Source of the DNA: Glycomyces sp. NRRL B-16210
Lineage (GTDB): Bacteria > Actinomycetota > Actinomycetes > Mycobacteriales > Micromonosporaceae
Reading direction: 5' to 3'
NCBI RefSeq assembly: GCF_000719515.1
Contig: NZ_JOGR01000002.1
Coordinates: 1 to 64,000 of the forward strand
DNA: 64,000 nucleotides
Part shown: one piece after another, positions 43,022 to 52,432 of the stretch
Layout of the letters: the number at the start of each line of letters is the position of its first letter
Position numbering within the stretch: the first letter of the stretch is position 1
Translations under genes and position numbers: made by a program
Notes under the pieces: generated by a model
Told to the model about the DNA's origin: nothing
The model's database searches: none
Seen by the model: only the letters and a program-made list of their open reading frames with translations

Positions 43022-44869
43022 CTAGACCAGCGAGTCCTCCCACTGGCGGTGCAGGGTCGCGTACTCCCCGCCGTGGTCGATCAGGTCGTTCGGGTGCCCG
43101 TCCTCGATGATCCGGCCGTGCTCCAGCACCAGCACCCGGTCGGCGATCTCCACCGTCGAGAGCCGGTGGGCGATGATGATCGCCGTCCGGTCCGCCAGGA
43201 TCGTCCGCAGCGCCCGCTGCACCAGCCGCTCCGAGGGGATGTCCAGCGACGAGGTCGCCTCGTCGAGGATCAGCACCTTCGGATCGGCCAGGAACGCCCG
43301 CGCGAACACCACCAGCTGCCGCTGCCCCGCCGAGAGCCGCCCGCCGCGCTTGCGCACGTGCGTGTCGTAGCCCTCCGGCAGCGCCTCGATGAACTCGTGC
43401 GCGCCGACCACCTTCGCGGCCTCCACCACCCGCTCCCGCGAGGCCCCGGGCCGGCCCAGCTCGATGTTCTCCGCGATCGTGCCGTTGAACAGGAAGTTCT
43501 CCTGTGTGATCATCACGACCCCCGACCGCAGGTCCGCCTCGCTCAACTCCCGCAGGTCCACCCCGTCGAGCCGGAGCGCGCCCGCCTTCGGGTCGTAGAA
43601 CCGGCTCACCAGCTTCGCGATCGTGGTCTTGCCCGCACCGGTCGAACCCACCAGCGCGATCGTCTGCCCGCCCGGCACCAGCAGGTCCAGGCCCGGCAGC
43701 ACCACCTGGTCCTCGCGGTACTGGAACCGCACCCCGTCGAAGTGCAGCTCCCCGCGCGGACGCTCGATCCTGCGCGGCGACTCGGGCTCGGCCACCTCGA
43801 TCTCCTCGTCGAGCACCCCGGAGATCTTCTCCAGCGCCGAGGTCGCCGACTGGAGCACGTTGTAGAACTGCACCAGCTCGTTGAGCGGGTCGAAGAACCG
43901 CTTCATGTACAGCAGGAACGCCGCCAGCACGCCGAGCTCGGTGTTGCCCTGCATCACCTGCCAGCCGCCGAACAGCAGCACCACCACCGTCGCCAGGTGC
44001 CCGATACCGCGCATCCCGCCGGACATGAACGCGTTCTGCTGGTGGCCGGCCGCCTGCGCGAACCGGTTGTCGGTGTTCAACCCCGCGAACAGCTCCCGGT
44101 CGCGCTCCTCGCGCCGGTAGGCCTGCACCGCGCGGACCCCGCCCATCGACTCCACGAAGTAGACGATGAGCAGCGCCACCGTCTCCCGCGCCCGCCGGTA
44201 GGCCAGCGTGGAGACCCGGTTGAACCACCGGCCCAGCAGCAGCATCAGCGGGAACGTCAGCAGCGACACGGCCGCCAGACGAGCGTCGATCACCAGCATG
44301 ACCACGGTGATCGTCACGACGTTGAGCGCGGCCAGCACCAGGTCGTCCACGCCGTTCTCGGTCATCTCCCGGATGGCCTCCATGTCCGAGCTCTGCCGGG
44401 CCGTCACCCGCCCGGAGGTGAACCGCTCGTGGAAGGACACCGACAGCCGCTGGAACTTCTTGAACACCCGGTTGCGCAGGTTGAACAGCATCGCCGCGCT
44501 CACCTTCGCCGACTGCGCGATGTACAGCCGCACGCACAGGTACTCCAGGATCGCCACCAGCGCGAACGACACGCCGATCCACCCGATCACCGAGTAGTCC
44601 CCGCGCTCGCTGATCGCCGGGATGCCGTGGTCGATGCCGTACATGACCAGGATCGGCGTCGCCATCGTCACGAAGTTCTGCACCACGAGGATGCCCACGA
44701 GGAACCCGATCGCCCGCTTGTGCGGGCGCATCATCGAACCGAGCAGCCGCCGCGACTGCGTCCGCAGTTCCTTGATCGACTCGGCGTCGTCCAGCTCGGC
44801 GCTCGTCCGGTCCGCCTCCGCGGACTCGGCCCGGCCCCGCCACGACGCGTGCTTGTCGGTCGCCGTCAC
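43022..44869 (-). CDS. ABC exporter half-transporter, catalytically complete NBD
   Basis: The 615-aa protein has a six-helix exporter domain and an ATPase domain with Walker A GSTGAGKTT, Q-loop ITQENFLF, signature RLSAGQRQL, Walker B VLILDEATSSLD (catalytic Glu present) and H-loop AHRLSTVE. Its ATG overlaps the stop of the upstream exporter gene (ATGA), so the two form a heterodimer. Family membership suggests multidrug or lipid export; the cargo is unknown. Confidence 0.92.
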   Translation of the reverse strand: MTATDKHASWRGRAESAEADRTSAELDDAESIKELRTQSRRLLGSMMRPHKRAIGFLVGILVVQNFVTMATPILVMYGIDHGIPAISERGDYSVIGWIGVSFALVAILEYLCVRLYIAQSAKVSAAMLFNLRNRVFKKFQRLSVSFHERFTSGRVTARQSSDMEAIREMTENGVDDLVLAALNVVTITVVMLVIDARLAAVSLLTFPLMLLLGRWFNRVSTLAYRRARETVALLIVYFVESMGGVRAVQAYRREERDRELFAGLNTDNRFAQAAGHQQNAFMSGGMRGIGHLATVVVLLFGGWQVMQGNTELGVLAAFLLYMKRFFDPLNELVQFYNVLQSATSALEKISGVLDEEIEVAEPESPRRIERPRGELHFDGVRFQYREDQVVLPGLDLLVPGGQTIALVGSTGAGKTTIAKLVSRFYDPKAGALRLDGVDLRELSEADLRSGVVMITQENFLFNGTIAENIELGRPGASRERVVEAAKVVGAHEFIEALPEGYDTHVRKRGGRLSAGQRQLVVFARAFLADPKVLILDEATSSLDIPSERLVQRALRTILADRTAIIIAHRLSTVEIADRVLVLEHGRIIEDGHPNDLIDHGGEYATLHRQWEDSLV

Positions 44870-46671
44870 GCCGACACCTCCTCAGACGCGGCCGAGAGCA
44901 CGTCCACGTACTCAGGGCTCGAAACCATCAACTCCGAGTGCTCGCCGACCGCCGCGATCCGCCCCTCGTGCAGCAGCGCCACCCGGTCGGCCAGCGCCAC
45001 CGTCGAGGGCCGGTGCACCACGATCAACGCCGTGGTGTCCTTCAGGACGTGCTCCAGGGCCTTCTCCACCAGCTCCTCGGTGTGCACGTCCAGGGCCGAG
45101 AGCGGGTCGTCGAGCACGAGCACCGCCGGCTTGACGACCACGGCGCGGGCGAGCGCGAGGCGCTGGCGCTGGCCGCCGGACAGCGACAGCCCCTGCTCGC
45201 CGATGCGGGTGTCGAGCCCGTACGGCAGGTCGTGGACGAACTCGGCCTGGGCGACCCGCAGGGCCTCCAGCAGGTCGCGCTCGTCGGCGTCGGGGCGACC
45301 GAGCGCGAGGTTCTCGCGCACGCTCATCGAGAACAGCGTGGCCTCCTCGAACGCGGTGGTGACCACCGAGCGCAGGTTCGCCAGTTGCAGGTCGCGGATG
45401 TCGGTGCCGTCCAAGAGGATCCGGCCGCCGGTCGGGTCGTTCAGGCGCGAGGGCAGCGAGACGAGGGTGGTCTTGCCCGAGCCGGTGCGCCCCGCGATCG
45501 CGAGGGTCTCGCCCGGCCTGACCTGTAGGTCCACGCCGCGCAGGACTTCCCGGGAGTCGTCCTCGAAACCGAAGCGGACGCCTTCGAAGACCAGTTCGCC
45601 GCGCACCGAGGCGCGGTCGACCACCTTCGCGCCGGGACGGTCCTTGATGGCCGGCTCGGTGTCGAACACGTCGTACACGCGGTCGGCGGCGGTCATCGCC
45701 TCGTTGCCGTGCGCCATGACCCAGCCCGAGGCCTCGATCGGCCACAGCAGGGCCAGTTGCAGCATGATGAACGCGGTCAGGTTGCCGACCGAGAGGCTCC
45801 CGTTCGCGACCATCACCGAACCGGCCACGAGCACGACGCCGAGCGCGGCCGAGGCGATCGCGCCGAAGGCCGACCAGGAGCGGGAGGCGATGAGGCTCTT
45901 GCGGACGCCGCGGTCGCGCAGCTCGGCGGCCTCGGCCTCGAAGCGCGCGGCCATGAGCGGGCCGCGCCCGAGCGCCTTGATCGCGCGGATGCCGAGGGCC
46001 GCCTCCTCGGCGGCGCTGGCGACCTCGCCGGACTGGTCCTGCTCGGCGCGGGCGGCGGGCAGGTAGTTGCGGAAGAATCCGCGTCCGATGAGGAACAGCG
46101 GGATCGCCGAGGCGGCCACGACGAGCGCCAGCCGCCATTCGATGAACAGCAGCTGGCCCAGGATGATGGTGATCATGCCGGTGGAGCTGATCGCGAAGAT
46201 CATGCCGCCGGCGAAGAAGCGGCGGATCATGCCGAGGTCGGCGGTGACGCGGGCGAGGAGCTGCCCGGTCTGCCAGCGGTCGTGGAAGCCGGTGTGGAGG
46301 CGCTGGAGGTGCTCGTAGAGGGCCGCGCGGATGTCGGCCTCGATGGCCATCGCGGTGGTCGTCTGCATGTAGCGCCGGGTCAGGTTGAGGAGCGCGTCGG
46401 CCGCGCCGAGCCCGGCGACGACGGCGGCGAAGACCGCCAGCCGGCGCATGTCGCCGTCGCTGATGGGCCCGTCGATCGCCGCGCCGACGACCGGCGGGAT
46501 GGACAGCCCGGAGATGATGTTGAGCAGGACCATCGACCACAGCAGCGCCAACCGGTACCGGTAGGGGTGCAGGTACTTCTTGATCCGCCACAGGTTCGTC
46601 AGCGCCGACCGTCGTGGCGGGGGAGCATCCGTCTCTGACTGTTCTGGAGTTTTCAACCGCTCTGAGCCCAC
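44866..46671 (-). CDS. ABC exporter half-transporter with degenerate NBD
   Basis: The 601-aa partner of the preceding exporter has Walker A GRTGSGKTT, signature SLSGGQRQR and H-loop VHRPSTV, but the Q-loop position reads TAFEEATLFS (no Gln) and Walker B ends VLVLDDPLSALD, with Asp in place of the catalytic Glu. This is the usual signature of a heterodimeric exporter with one non-hydrolysing site. I place the start at GTG 46671, 6 nt after minus-strand TACCTT; an ATG at 46707 is in frame but has no supporting signal. Confidence 0.9.
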   Translation of the reverse strand: MGSERLKTPEQSETDAPPPRRSALTNLWRIKKYLHPYRYRLALLWSMVLLNIISGLSIPPVVGAAIDGPISDGDMRRLAVFAAVVAGLGAADALLNLTRRYMQTTTAMAIEADIRAALYEHLQRLHTGFHDRWQTGQLLARVTADLGMIRRFFAGGMIFAISSTGMITIILGQLLFIEWRLALVVAASAIPLFLIGRGFFRNYLPAARAEQDQSGEVASAAEEAALGIRAIKALGRGPLMAARFEAEAAELRDRGVRKSLIASRSWSAFGAIASAALGVVLVAGSVMVANGSLSVGNLTAFIMLQLALLWPIEASGWVMAHGNEAMTAADRVYDVFDTEPAIKDRPGAKVVDRASVRGELVFEGVRFGFEDDSREVLRGVDLQVRPGETLAIAGRTGSGKTTLVSLPSRLNDPTGGRILLDGTDIRDLQLANLRSVVTTAFEEATLFSMSVRENLALGRPDADERDLLEALRVAQAEFVHDLPYGLDTRIGEQGLSLSGGQRQRLALARAVVVKPAVLVLDDPLSALDVHTEELVEKALEHVLKDTTALIVVHRPSTVALADRVALLHEGRIAAVGEHSELMVSSPEYVDVLSAASEEVSA

Positions 46672-46760
46672 CGCACCAAGGTACGAGCGGGGTACGACAT
46701 CCGGCAACCGAATTTCACCGGCCGGCCGGTAAGCAATTCCTACAAGATCGCAAGAAATCG

Positions 46761-46789
46761 CCGGACCCGTTGCGGCGCAACGAGTCCGG
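46761..46789 (-). terminator. Hairpin after the phosphatase gene
   Basis: Arms of 13 nt (46761-46773 with 46777-46789) pair with one mismatch around GGC. It lies about 55 bp beyond the phosphatase stop on the minus strand and upstream of nothing on the plus strand. Confidence 0.55.
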
Positions 46790-46843
46790 TGAACCGAAAA
46801 TCGATGGAATTAAACGCCCGACCGTCTCAGATTGCGGGCCGGA

Positions 46844-47578
46844 CTATTCGAGCAGATCCGACCGAAGCGCCTCGGCCCGGGCGAAACCGGTCGCGGCCAC
46901 GTACGCGGCCATCGACCCGAAGCGGGTCTTCACCTCGTCGAGGGTCTCCAGCATCGCCTCGGCCGGCGTCGTCAGCCCGCTCTCGGACGCGGGCTTGCCG
47001 TAGCGCTCGTCCCGGAAGCGCCGCCACCGCGCGATACCCACGTTCGACAGCGCGTAGTCGGCCGCGATGTCCTCCTCGCCGACCCCCAGCACCGACAGGA
47101 GCGCGGCCGCCAGGATGCCGGTCCGGTCCTTCCCAGCCATGCAGTGGAACAGGACCGGCTCGCCCGAGGCGATCACCTCGAGCGAGTCGCGCACCGAGGC
47201 GTACCCCGATTCGAGCATCCCCGAATAGCGCTGGCGCAGGAACGGCACCACGTCCGCGCCCTCGGCGAACTCGCGGCCGAGGTGCTCCCACTTCAGGTGC
47301 AGCAGCTCGAAGTGGTGGAACTCGACGCCCTCGGTCTCGGGGAACCGCCCGGCGACCTCCCACTCCTCGGCGCGGCGCAGGTCGATGACGTGGCGGACGC
47401 CGAGGCGGTTGACCAGCAGGTCCAGGTCGGCCTCGGTGACCAGCCCGAGGTTGTCGGAGCGGAAGACCCGGCCCGGCCGCACCCGCTTGCCGCCGGCGGC
47501 CTCCCAGCCGCCGAGATCGCGGAGGTTGAAGATCGTGTCGGCGTCGATGAACTGCTGGGGGAGGGTCTCGAGGGTCAT
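46844..47578 (-). CDS. Tyrosine/serine protein phosphatase (PTP fold, lipid-phosphatase-like)
   Basis: The 244-aa protein has the N-terminal NLRDLGGW motif and the CX5R loop HCMAGKDRTG (Cys146 to Arg152) that mark the bacterial tyrosine-phosphatase family related to MptpB. It hydrolyses phosphotyrosine or phosphoinositide-like substrates through a cysteinyl-phosphate; the substrate is not predictable. AGGAAGG precedes the ATG at 47578. Monocistronic. Confidence 0.9.
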   Translation of the reverse strand: MTLETLPQQFIDADTIFNLRDLGGWEAAGGKRVRPGRVFRSDNLGLVTEADLDLLVNRLGVRHVIDLRRAEEWEVAGRFPETEGVEFHHFELLHLKWEHLGREFAEGADVVPFLRQRYSGMLESGYASVRDSLEVIASGEPVLFHCMAGKDRTGILAAALLSVLGVGEEDIAADYALSNVGIARWRRFRDERYGKPASESGLTTPAEAMLETLDEVKTRFGSMAAYVAATGFARAEALRSDLLE

Positions 47579-47759
47579 GCGGCTGCCTTCCTGTCGGGGT
47601 AGGTCGAAGCGGCTGGGGACGGCGAACGGCGCGGACCGCATCGGTCCACGCCGTCGTAGCCCCGTCCCATTATCCCGATCGCCCGGCGAACGTCCCAATG
47701 CGTTCCCGAGAACCCCGCGACAACAGGAGCTTTCGCCTATTCAGTCGGCCTCGGCCGCG

Positions 47760-48977
47760 CTACTGGGTCCCCTCGGCCAGCTTCAGGAACTGCTGCTTGC
47801 CCGCGAGGTCCGCCTCGGCCTTCTTGATCCGGCCCGGGTTCCCGTCGGCCTTCGCGCGCTCCAGCTTCTCCTCGGCCTCGGCGACCTGCTGGCGCATCTG
47901 GAGCAGCAGCGGGTTCTCCTCGACCGGGACCTTGCGCCACGCGGTGTCCAGCGCCTCGCGGAGCTTGTCCTCCACGTTGCGCAGACGCCGCTGGAGCTTC
48001 GCCTGGTTCTTGCGCGGGACCGCGCCGGCGTCGTGCCAACCGGCCTGGAGCTCCCGGAACGCCTGCTGCGCGGCCTTCGGGTCGGCCTCGATGTCGAGCG
48101 CCTCGGCCTGCTTGAGCAGCTCCTCCTTCGCGGCCTGGTTCGCCTCCAGCTCCGCGTCGCGGGCCGAGAACACCTCCGAGCGCGCGTTGAAGAACACGTC
48201 CTGCGCCGCCCGGAACCGCTTCCAGGCCTTCTGCTCGGCGTCCGGAGCCAGTCGCCCGGCTTCCTTCCACTCGTTCATCAGGCCCTTCAACCGGTCGGCC
48301 GTGGGGCCCCAGTCGGTCGAAGTCGACAGCTCCTCGGCCTGCGCGATCAGCTCTTCCTTCTTCTGCCCGATCACCTTGCGCTCGGCGTCGAGCTGCGAGA
48401 AGTAGGCGCCGCGGTGCCGGGTGAAGGTGTCGCGCGCGGCGGAGAACCGGCGCCACAGCTTCTGGTCGGTCTTGCGGTCGACCCCGTGGATCGACTTCCA
48501 CTCCTCGATGATCTCGCTGAAGCGCTGACCCGAGGCCTTCCAGTGGCTGTCGCGGGCCGCGAGCTCCTCCGCCTCGGCCACGAGGGCCTCCTTGGCGGCG
48601 ACGGCCTCGGCGCGCTCGGCGTCCTTGGCGGCCTTGAACTCGCCGAGCTTCTCCTCGGCGTGCTTGGACAGGCCGTCCAACCGGGTCGCGAGTCCGTCGA
48701 CGTCACCGACCACGGCCGCGGTGTCCAGGCCGTCGCGGAGCTTGCGCAGCTGCGCGGCAGCCTGCTCCACGTCCGCCGACTCCGAGTTCAGGCGCGCGGC
48801 GATGAGATCGACTTCCACTACGAGGTCGGCGTACTTGCGCGCGAAGTGCGCGATGCCCTCCTCGGTGGAGCCGGCCTGCCAAGAGCCGACCGCGCGCTCG
48901 CCGGAGGAGGTCTTCACATAGACCGTGCCGTCGGCGTCGATGCGGCCGAAGCTGGTCCAGTCTCCGAGGTCACTCAT
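47760..48977 (-). CDS. DUF349 repeat protein
   Basis: The 405-aa, highly charged helical protein contains several DUF349 units (such as WKASGQRFSEIIEEWKSIHGVDRKTDQKLWRRFSAARDTF and WKEAGRLAPDAEQKAWKRFRAAQDVFFNAR) and a C-terminal coiled coil. Homologues are widespread in actinobacteria next to miaA; the molecular role is not established. An inverted repeat (49008-49030) lies about 30-50 bp upstream of its start. Confidence 0.9.
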   Translation of the reverse strand: MSDLGDWTSFGRIDADGTVYVKTSSGERAVGSWQAGSTEEGIAHFARKYADLVVEVDLIAARLNSESADVEQAAAQLRKLRDGLDTAAVVGDVDGLATRLDGLSKHAEEKLGEFKAAKDAERAEAVAAKEALVAEAEELAARDSHWKASGQRFSEIIEEWKSIHGVDRKTDQKLWRRFSAARDTFTRHRGAYFSQLDAERKVIGQKKEELIAQAEELSTSTDWGPTADRLKGLMNEWKEAGRLAPDAEQKAWKRFRAAQDVFFNARSEVFSARDAELEANQAAKEELLKQAEALDIEADPKAAQQAFRELQAGWHDAGAVPRKNQAKLQRRLRNVEDKLREALDTAWRKVPVEENPLLLQMRQQVAEAEEKLERAKADGNPGRIKKAEADLAGKQQFLKLAEGTQ

Positions 48978-49007
48978 CGCGGTAATCTCAAATCCTTCAC
49001 ACGAACT

Positions 49008-49030
49008 AAGGTACGTCTTTCCCGTACCTT
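49008..49030. promoter_or_regulatory. Inverted repeat AAGGTACG-N7-CGTACCTT
   Basis: Perfect 8-bp arms around a 7-nt spacer between the divergent DUF349 and miaA genes. TACCTT within the minus-strand arm could be the -10 of the DUF349 gene, so the repeat may be an operator overlapping that promoter. Confidence 0.45.
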
Positions 49031-49141
49031 ACGGTGGTTGGCGGGTCGCCGCCAGCCGGGTGGGGCCGCCTGTACCGAGGGGGTCATTCAGTTGCGCCGT
49101 CCCAATCCACAGCTCGCGAGCTTCGCTGAGGCTGCCGACTT

Positions 49142-50098
49142 ATGGCTGGCGATCTTCGCCGGGAGGCGGGAGGCGGCCTCCCCACCCTACAGCCGCCGGT
49201 GATCGCGGTCGTAGGGCCCACCGCGGCCGGGAAGACGGCGCTGTCGGTGGAACTGGCGCTGGCCCTCGACGGGGAAGTGGTCAACGCCGACTCGATGCAG
49301 TTGTACCGGGGGATGGACATCGGCACCGCCAAGATCACCGCCGAGGAGCGCCGCGGCGTCCCCCACCACGTGTTCGACGTCCTCGACGTCACCGAGCCCG
49401 CCGACGTGGCGAGCTACCAGCGCCTCGCCCGCGAGGCGATCGGGGACATCCGCTCCCGGGGCCGGCGCCCGATCCTCGTGGGCGGCTCCGGCCTCTACCT
49501 CCAGGCCGCCCTCGACGAGATGGCCTTCCCCGGCACCGATCCGCGGATCCGCGCCCGCCTCGAGACCGAACTCGAACGCCTCGGCCCGGCCGCGCTCTGG
49601 GAGCGGCTGCGGAGCCTCGACCCCGAGGCCGCCAAGGCGATCCTGCCCTCGAACGGGCGCCGAGTCGTGCGCGCCCTCGAAGTCGTGGAGCTGACCGGCT
49701 CCTTCACCGCGAGCCTGCCTGAGCCCAAGGCCCACCTCGAAGCGATCCGCATCGGGGTCGACCTCGACACCGCCGCCCTCGACGAGCGGATCGAGCGGCG
49801 CGTGCGGATCATGTGGGACGCGGGGTTGTTGGACGAGGTCCGCGCCCTTGAAGCCCAGGGCCTGCGCGAGGGCCGCACCGCGTGGCGGGCGCTGGGATAC
49901 CGGCAGGTCCTCGACCATTTCGCGGGGGAGTACGACGAGGAGGAGGCCTTCCGGCTCACCGTCCAGGGCACCCGCCGCTTCGTGCGCCGCCAGCGCTCCT
50001 GGTTCAAAAGGGACGGCCGCATCGAGTGGTTCGATGCGGCCGATCCTCAGTTGTTCCAGCGGGCCCTCGCCCTGGCGGGTGGCCCGGGTTCGCCCTAA
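49142..50098 (+). CDS. miaA: tRNA dimethylallyltransferase
   Basis: MiaA transfers the dimethylallyl group to A37 of tRNAs, giving i6A, the substrate of MiaB. The 318-aa protein has the P-loop VVGPTAAGKTA (23-33), NADSMQLYRGMDIGTAK, DVLDVTEPADVASY, VGGSGLYLQA and the C-terminal RQRSWFKRD motif that binds tRNA. The stop overlaps the convergent aldo/keto reductase by 4 bp. The dapF gene that often follows miaA in actinobacteria is absent here. Confidence 0.96.
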   Translation: MAGDLRREAGGGLPTLQPPVIAVVGPTAAGKTALSVELALALDGEVVNADSMQLYRGMDIGTAKITAEERRGVPHHVFDVLDVTEPADVASYQRLAREAIGDIRSRGRRPILVGGSGLYLQAALDEMAFPGTDPRIRARLETELERLGPAALWERLRSLDPEAAKAILPSNGRRVVRALEVVELTGSFTASLPEPKAHLEAIRIGVDLDTAALDERIERRVRIMWDAGLLDEVRALEAQGLREGRTAWRALGYRQVLDHFAGEYDEEEAFRLTVQGTRRFVRRQRSWFKRDGRIEWFDAADPQLFQRALALAGGPGSP

Positions 50099-51090
50099 GC
50101 GCGCGGCTTGGGGCTGGCGGTCTCGCCCGGGTCGGTCACGGCGACCGGCGCGAGCACCTCGTCGATCTTGGCGAGCACGTCGGCGTCGAGCACCACGCCC
50201 ACGGCCTTGACGTTCTCCTTGACCTGCTCGGGGCGGGTCGCGCCGATGAGCGCGGCCGACACGTTCGGGTTCTGGAGCACCCACGCGAGGCTGAGCTGCG
50301 CGATCGACAGGCCCAGGGCCTCGGCGATCGGGCCGAGCTGCTGCACCCGCTCCAGCACGTCGTCCTGGAGCCACTTCTCGACGAAGCGTCCGAACCTGGG
50401 GTCGGCGCCGCGCGAGCCGGCCGGGGCGTCCTGGCCGGGCTTGTACTTGCCGGTGAGCACGCCGCCGGCGAGCGGGGACCACACGATCTGGCCGATGCCG
50501 AGGTCCTCGGAGGCCGGGACGACCTCGCCCTCGATGATCCGCCACAGCGCCGAGTACTGCGGCTGCGAGGACACGAGCTGGATCTTCAGGTCCTGGGCCA
50601 GGGCGTGGCCGCGGCGGATCTGGTCGGCGGTCCACTCGGAGACGCCGATGTAGTGGGCCTTGCCGGAGTGGACCACGTCGGCGAAGGCCTGGAAGGTCTC
50701 CTCCAGCGGGGTCTCGTAGTCGAAGCGGTGCGCCTGGTACAGCTCGACCCGGTCGGTCTGGAGGCGGCGCAGGGAGTTGTTGATCGACTCCTTGATGTGC
50801 TTGGCCGACAGGCCCCGGTCGTTCTTGCCCTCGCCCATCGGCCAGTAGACCTTGGTGAAGATCTCCAGGCCGTCGCGGCGCTCGTTCTTGAGCGCCCGGC
50901 CGAGGACCTCCTCGGCCGCGCCCTGCGCGTACACGTCGGCGGTGTCGAAGGTGGTGATGCCTTCGTCGAGGGCGGCCCGGACGCACGCGACCGCGGCCTC
51001 CTCCTCCACCTGCCCGCCGTGGGTGATCCAGTTGCCGTAAGTCAGTTCGGAAATAACGAGGCCAGAGCGGCCGAGATGACGAAACTCCAT
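50095..51090 (-). CDS. Aldo/keto reductase, Kv-beta-like
   Basis: The 331-aa NADPH-dependent reductase matches the AKR6/YghZ-like group: DTADVYAQGAAEEVLGRAL (catalytic Asp and Tyr), EIFTKVYWP (Lys), VELYQAHRFDYETPLEETF (His), SEWTADQI, and the cofactor motif LIGATRPEQVKENV. Physiological substrate unknown. It has a good leaderless-type promoter listed separately. Confidence 0.93.
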   Translation of the reverse strand: MEFRHLGRSGLVISELTYGNWITHGGQVEEEAAVACVRAALDEGITTFDTADVYAQGAAEEVLGRALKNERRDGLEIFTKVYWPMGEGKNDRGLSAKHIKESINNSLRRLQTDRVELYQAHRFDYETPLEETFQAFADVVHSGKAHYIGVSEWTADQIRRGHALAQDLKIQLVSSQPQYSALWRIIEGEVVPASEDLGIGQIVWSPLAGGVLTGKYKPGQDAPAGSRGADPRFGRFVEKWLQDDVLERVQQLGPIAEALGLSIAQLSLAWVLQNPNVSAALIGATRPEQVKENVKAVGVVLDADVLAKIDEVLAPVAVTDPGETASPKPRA

Positions 51091-51097
51091 GGCTGAG

Positions 51098-51125
51098 AGC
51101 CTACCTGCCGAGCGGCTAGCGTCAA
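51098..51125 (-). promoter_or_regulatory. Promoter TTGACG-N16-TAGGCT of the aldo/keto reductase
   Basis: On the minus strand TTGACG (51125-51120) and TAGGCT (51103-51098) are separated by 16 nt, and the ATG follows after 7 nt, implying a leaderless transcript. Confidence 0.6.
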
Positions 51126-51189
51126 CGAAACCAACATCACAGATCGGCCGCGCGCGTCGATTGCCCTCGGACGCGGGCTATCGGACCGG

Positions 51190-52362
51190 TCAGGCTTCGG
51201 GGGCGGGCCTGCGCTGCTCGAACGGCATCTCGCTGAGCAGCATCTGCACCTCGGAGGGCTCGATGGGCTGGGCCTCGGCCTGCTGGTCGGGGAAGGCCGC
51301 GCCGCGCACGTCCATCACCGACTGGTGGCTGTTGACGCGGATGCGGGGGATGCAGTGGGGGTGCTCGGCGACGATCCAGCCGATCATGTGCTCGCGCACC
51401 CCGCACCTGAGGGTCCACTGGTCGGCGGGGTTGGCCGCCGAGACGGTGATGCGCAGGCGCATGTACGGGCCCGTGGCCTCGATGACGTTCATGCTGTGGC
51501 TGCGCCCGTCCCACAGCGGGCTCTCGGTCAGGTACCGGTGCAGCTCGGTGCGGGCCGCCTCCATCGGCAGCCGCCAGTCGGCGTCGAGCATGACCGTGCC
51601 GATCACCGCGGGGTTGTTGCGGGTCCAGTTGACGTACGGGTGGGACTTGAAGTACGAGGTGGGCAGCACCAGCCGCCGCTCGTCCCAGATGCGCACGACC
51701 ACGTAGGAGAGGGTGATCTCCTCGATGCGGCCCCACTCGCCCTCGATGACGACGACGTCTTCGAGGCGCAGCGCGTCGCCGAAGGCGAGCTGCATCCCCG
51801 CGAAGAGGTTCTGGAGCATCGTCTGCGCGGCCAGTGCGGCGATGACGCCCGCGAGGCCGGCCGCCCCGAGCAGCGAGGTGCCGAGGACCCGCAGCGAGGG
51901 GATGTTGAACAGGATGATCCCGATGGCCACCATCCACACGCCCGCCGCGACCAGCCGGTAGGTGACGATCGCCTGGGTGCGCCGGCGCCTGCCGCCGACG
52001 TCGTTCTCGTCGAGCGAGCCCCAGCGCGACTGGACGGGGGTCTTGGCGATGCTGAGCAGGTTCGAGATGAGCCACGCGCCGGAGATGACGGTGCCGAACA
52101 TGAGGGTGCGGCTCAGGTTGATGTTCCACGGGTTGTCCCAGCCTCCGGCGGCGACGTCGCTCTGGACGAACAGCAGGATCTGCACCCCGCCGGTGGCGGC
52201 CATGAGCTGCGCGGGCCGCAGGGCCTTGCCGATGAGGAGGGACTGGCGCTCGGAGGCGTGGCGCAGCAGCAGCCATTTGATGAGCAGGCGCGCGAGGCTG
52301 ACCGCGAGGGCGGACAGGGTCGCGACGGCGACGATGACGACCCAGGGGTCGAGGTTCGGCAT
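51190..52362 (-). CDS. MscS-family mechanosensitive channel
   Basis: The 390-aa protein has about four membrane helices; the last, AGLAGVIAALAAQTMLQNLFAGMQLAF, is the pore helix pattern of MscS, followed by the beta domain GDALRLEDVVVIEGEWGRIEEITLSYVVVRIWDERRLVLPTSYF. It probably gates small-solute release on osmotic downshock. ATG at 52362 follows minus-strand TAGCCT after 7 nt. It is 70 bp downstream of the TPR/WG gene; whether they share a transcript is unclear. Confidence 0.9.
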   Translation of the reverse strand: MPNLDPWVVIVAVATLSALAVSLARLLIKWLLLRHASERQSLLIGKALRPAQLMAATGGVQILLFVQSDVAAGGWDNPWNINLSRTLMFGTVISGAWLISNLLSIAKTPVQSRWGSLDENDVGGRRRRTQAIVTYRLVAAGVWMVAIGIILFNIPSLRVLGTSLLGAAGLAGVIAALAAQTMLQNLFAGMQLAFGDALRLEDVVVIEGEWGRIEEITLSYVVVRIWDERRLVLPTSYFKSHPYVNWTRNNPAVIGTVMLDADWRLPMEAARTELHRYLTESPLWDGRSHSMNVIEATGPYMRLRITVSAANPADQWTLRCGVREHMIGWIVAEHPHCIPRIRVNSHQSVMDVRGAAFPDQQAEAQPIEPSEVQMLLSEMPFEQRRPAPEA

Positions 52363-52432
52363 GGCTCTCAGGCTATCGAGAAACGTGAGGACTCTGGGTG
52401 CCGCGTCCCTCACCGCGGGTCGGCGCCGGCGG

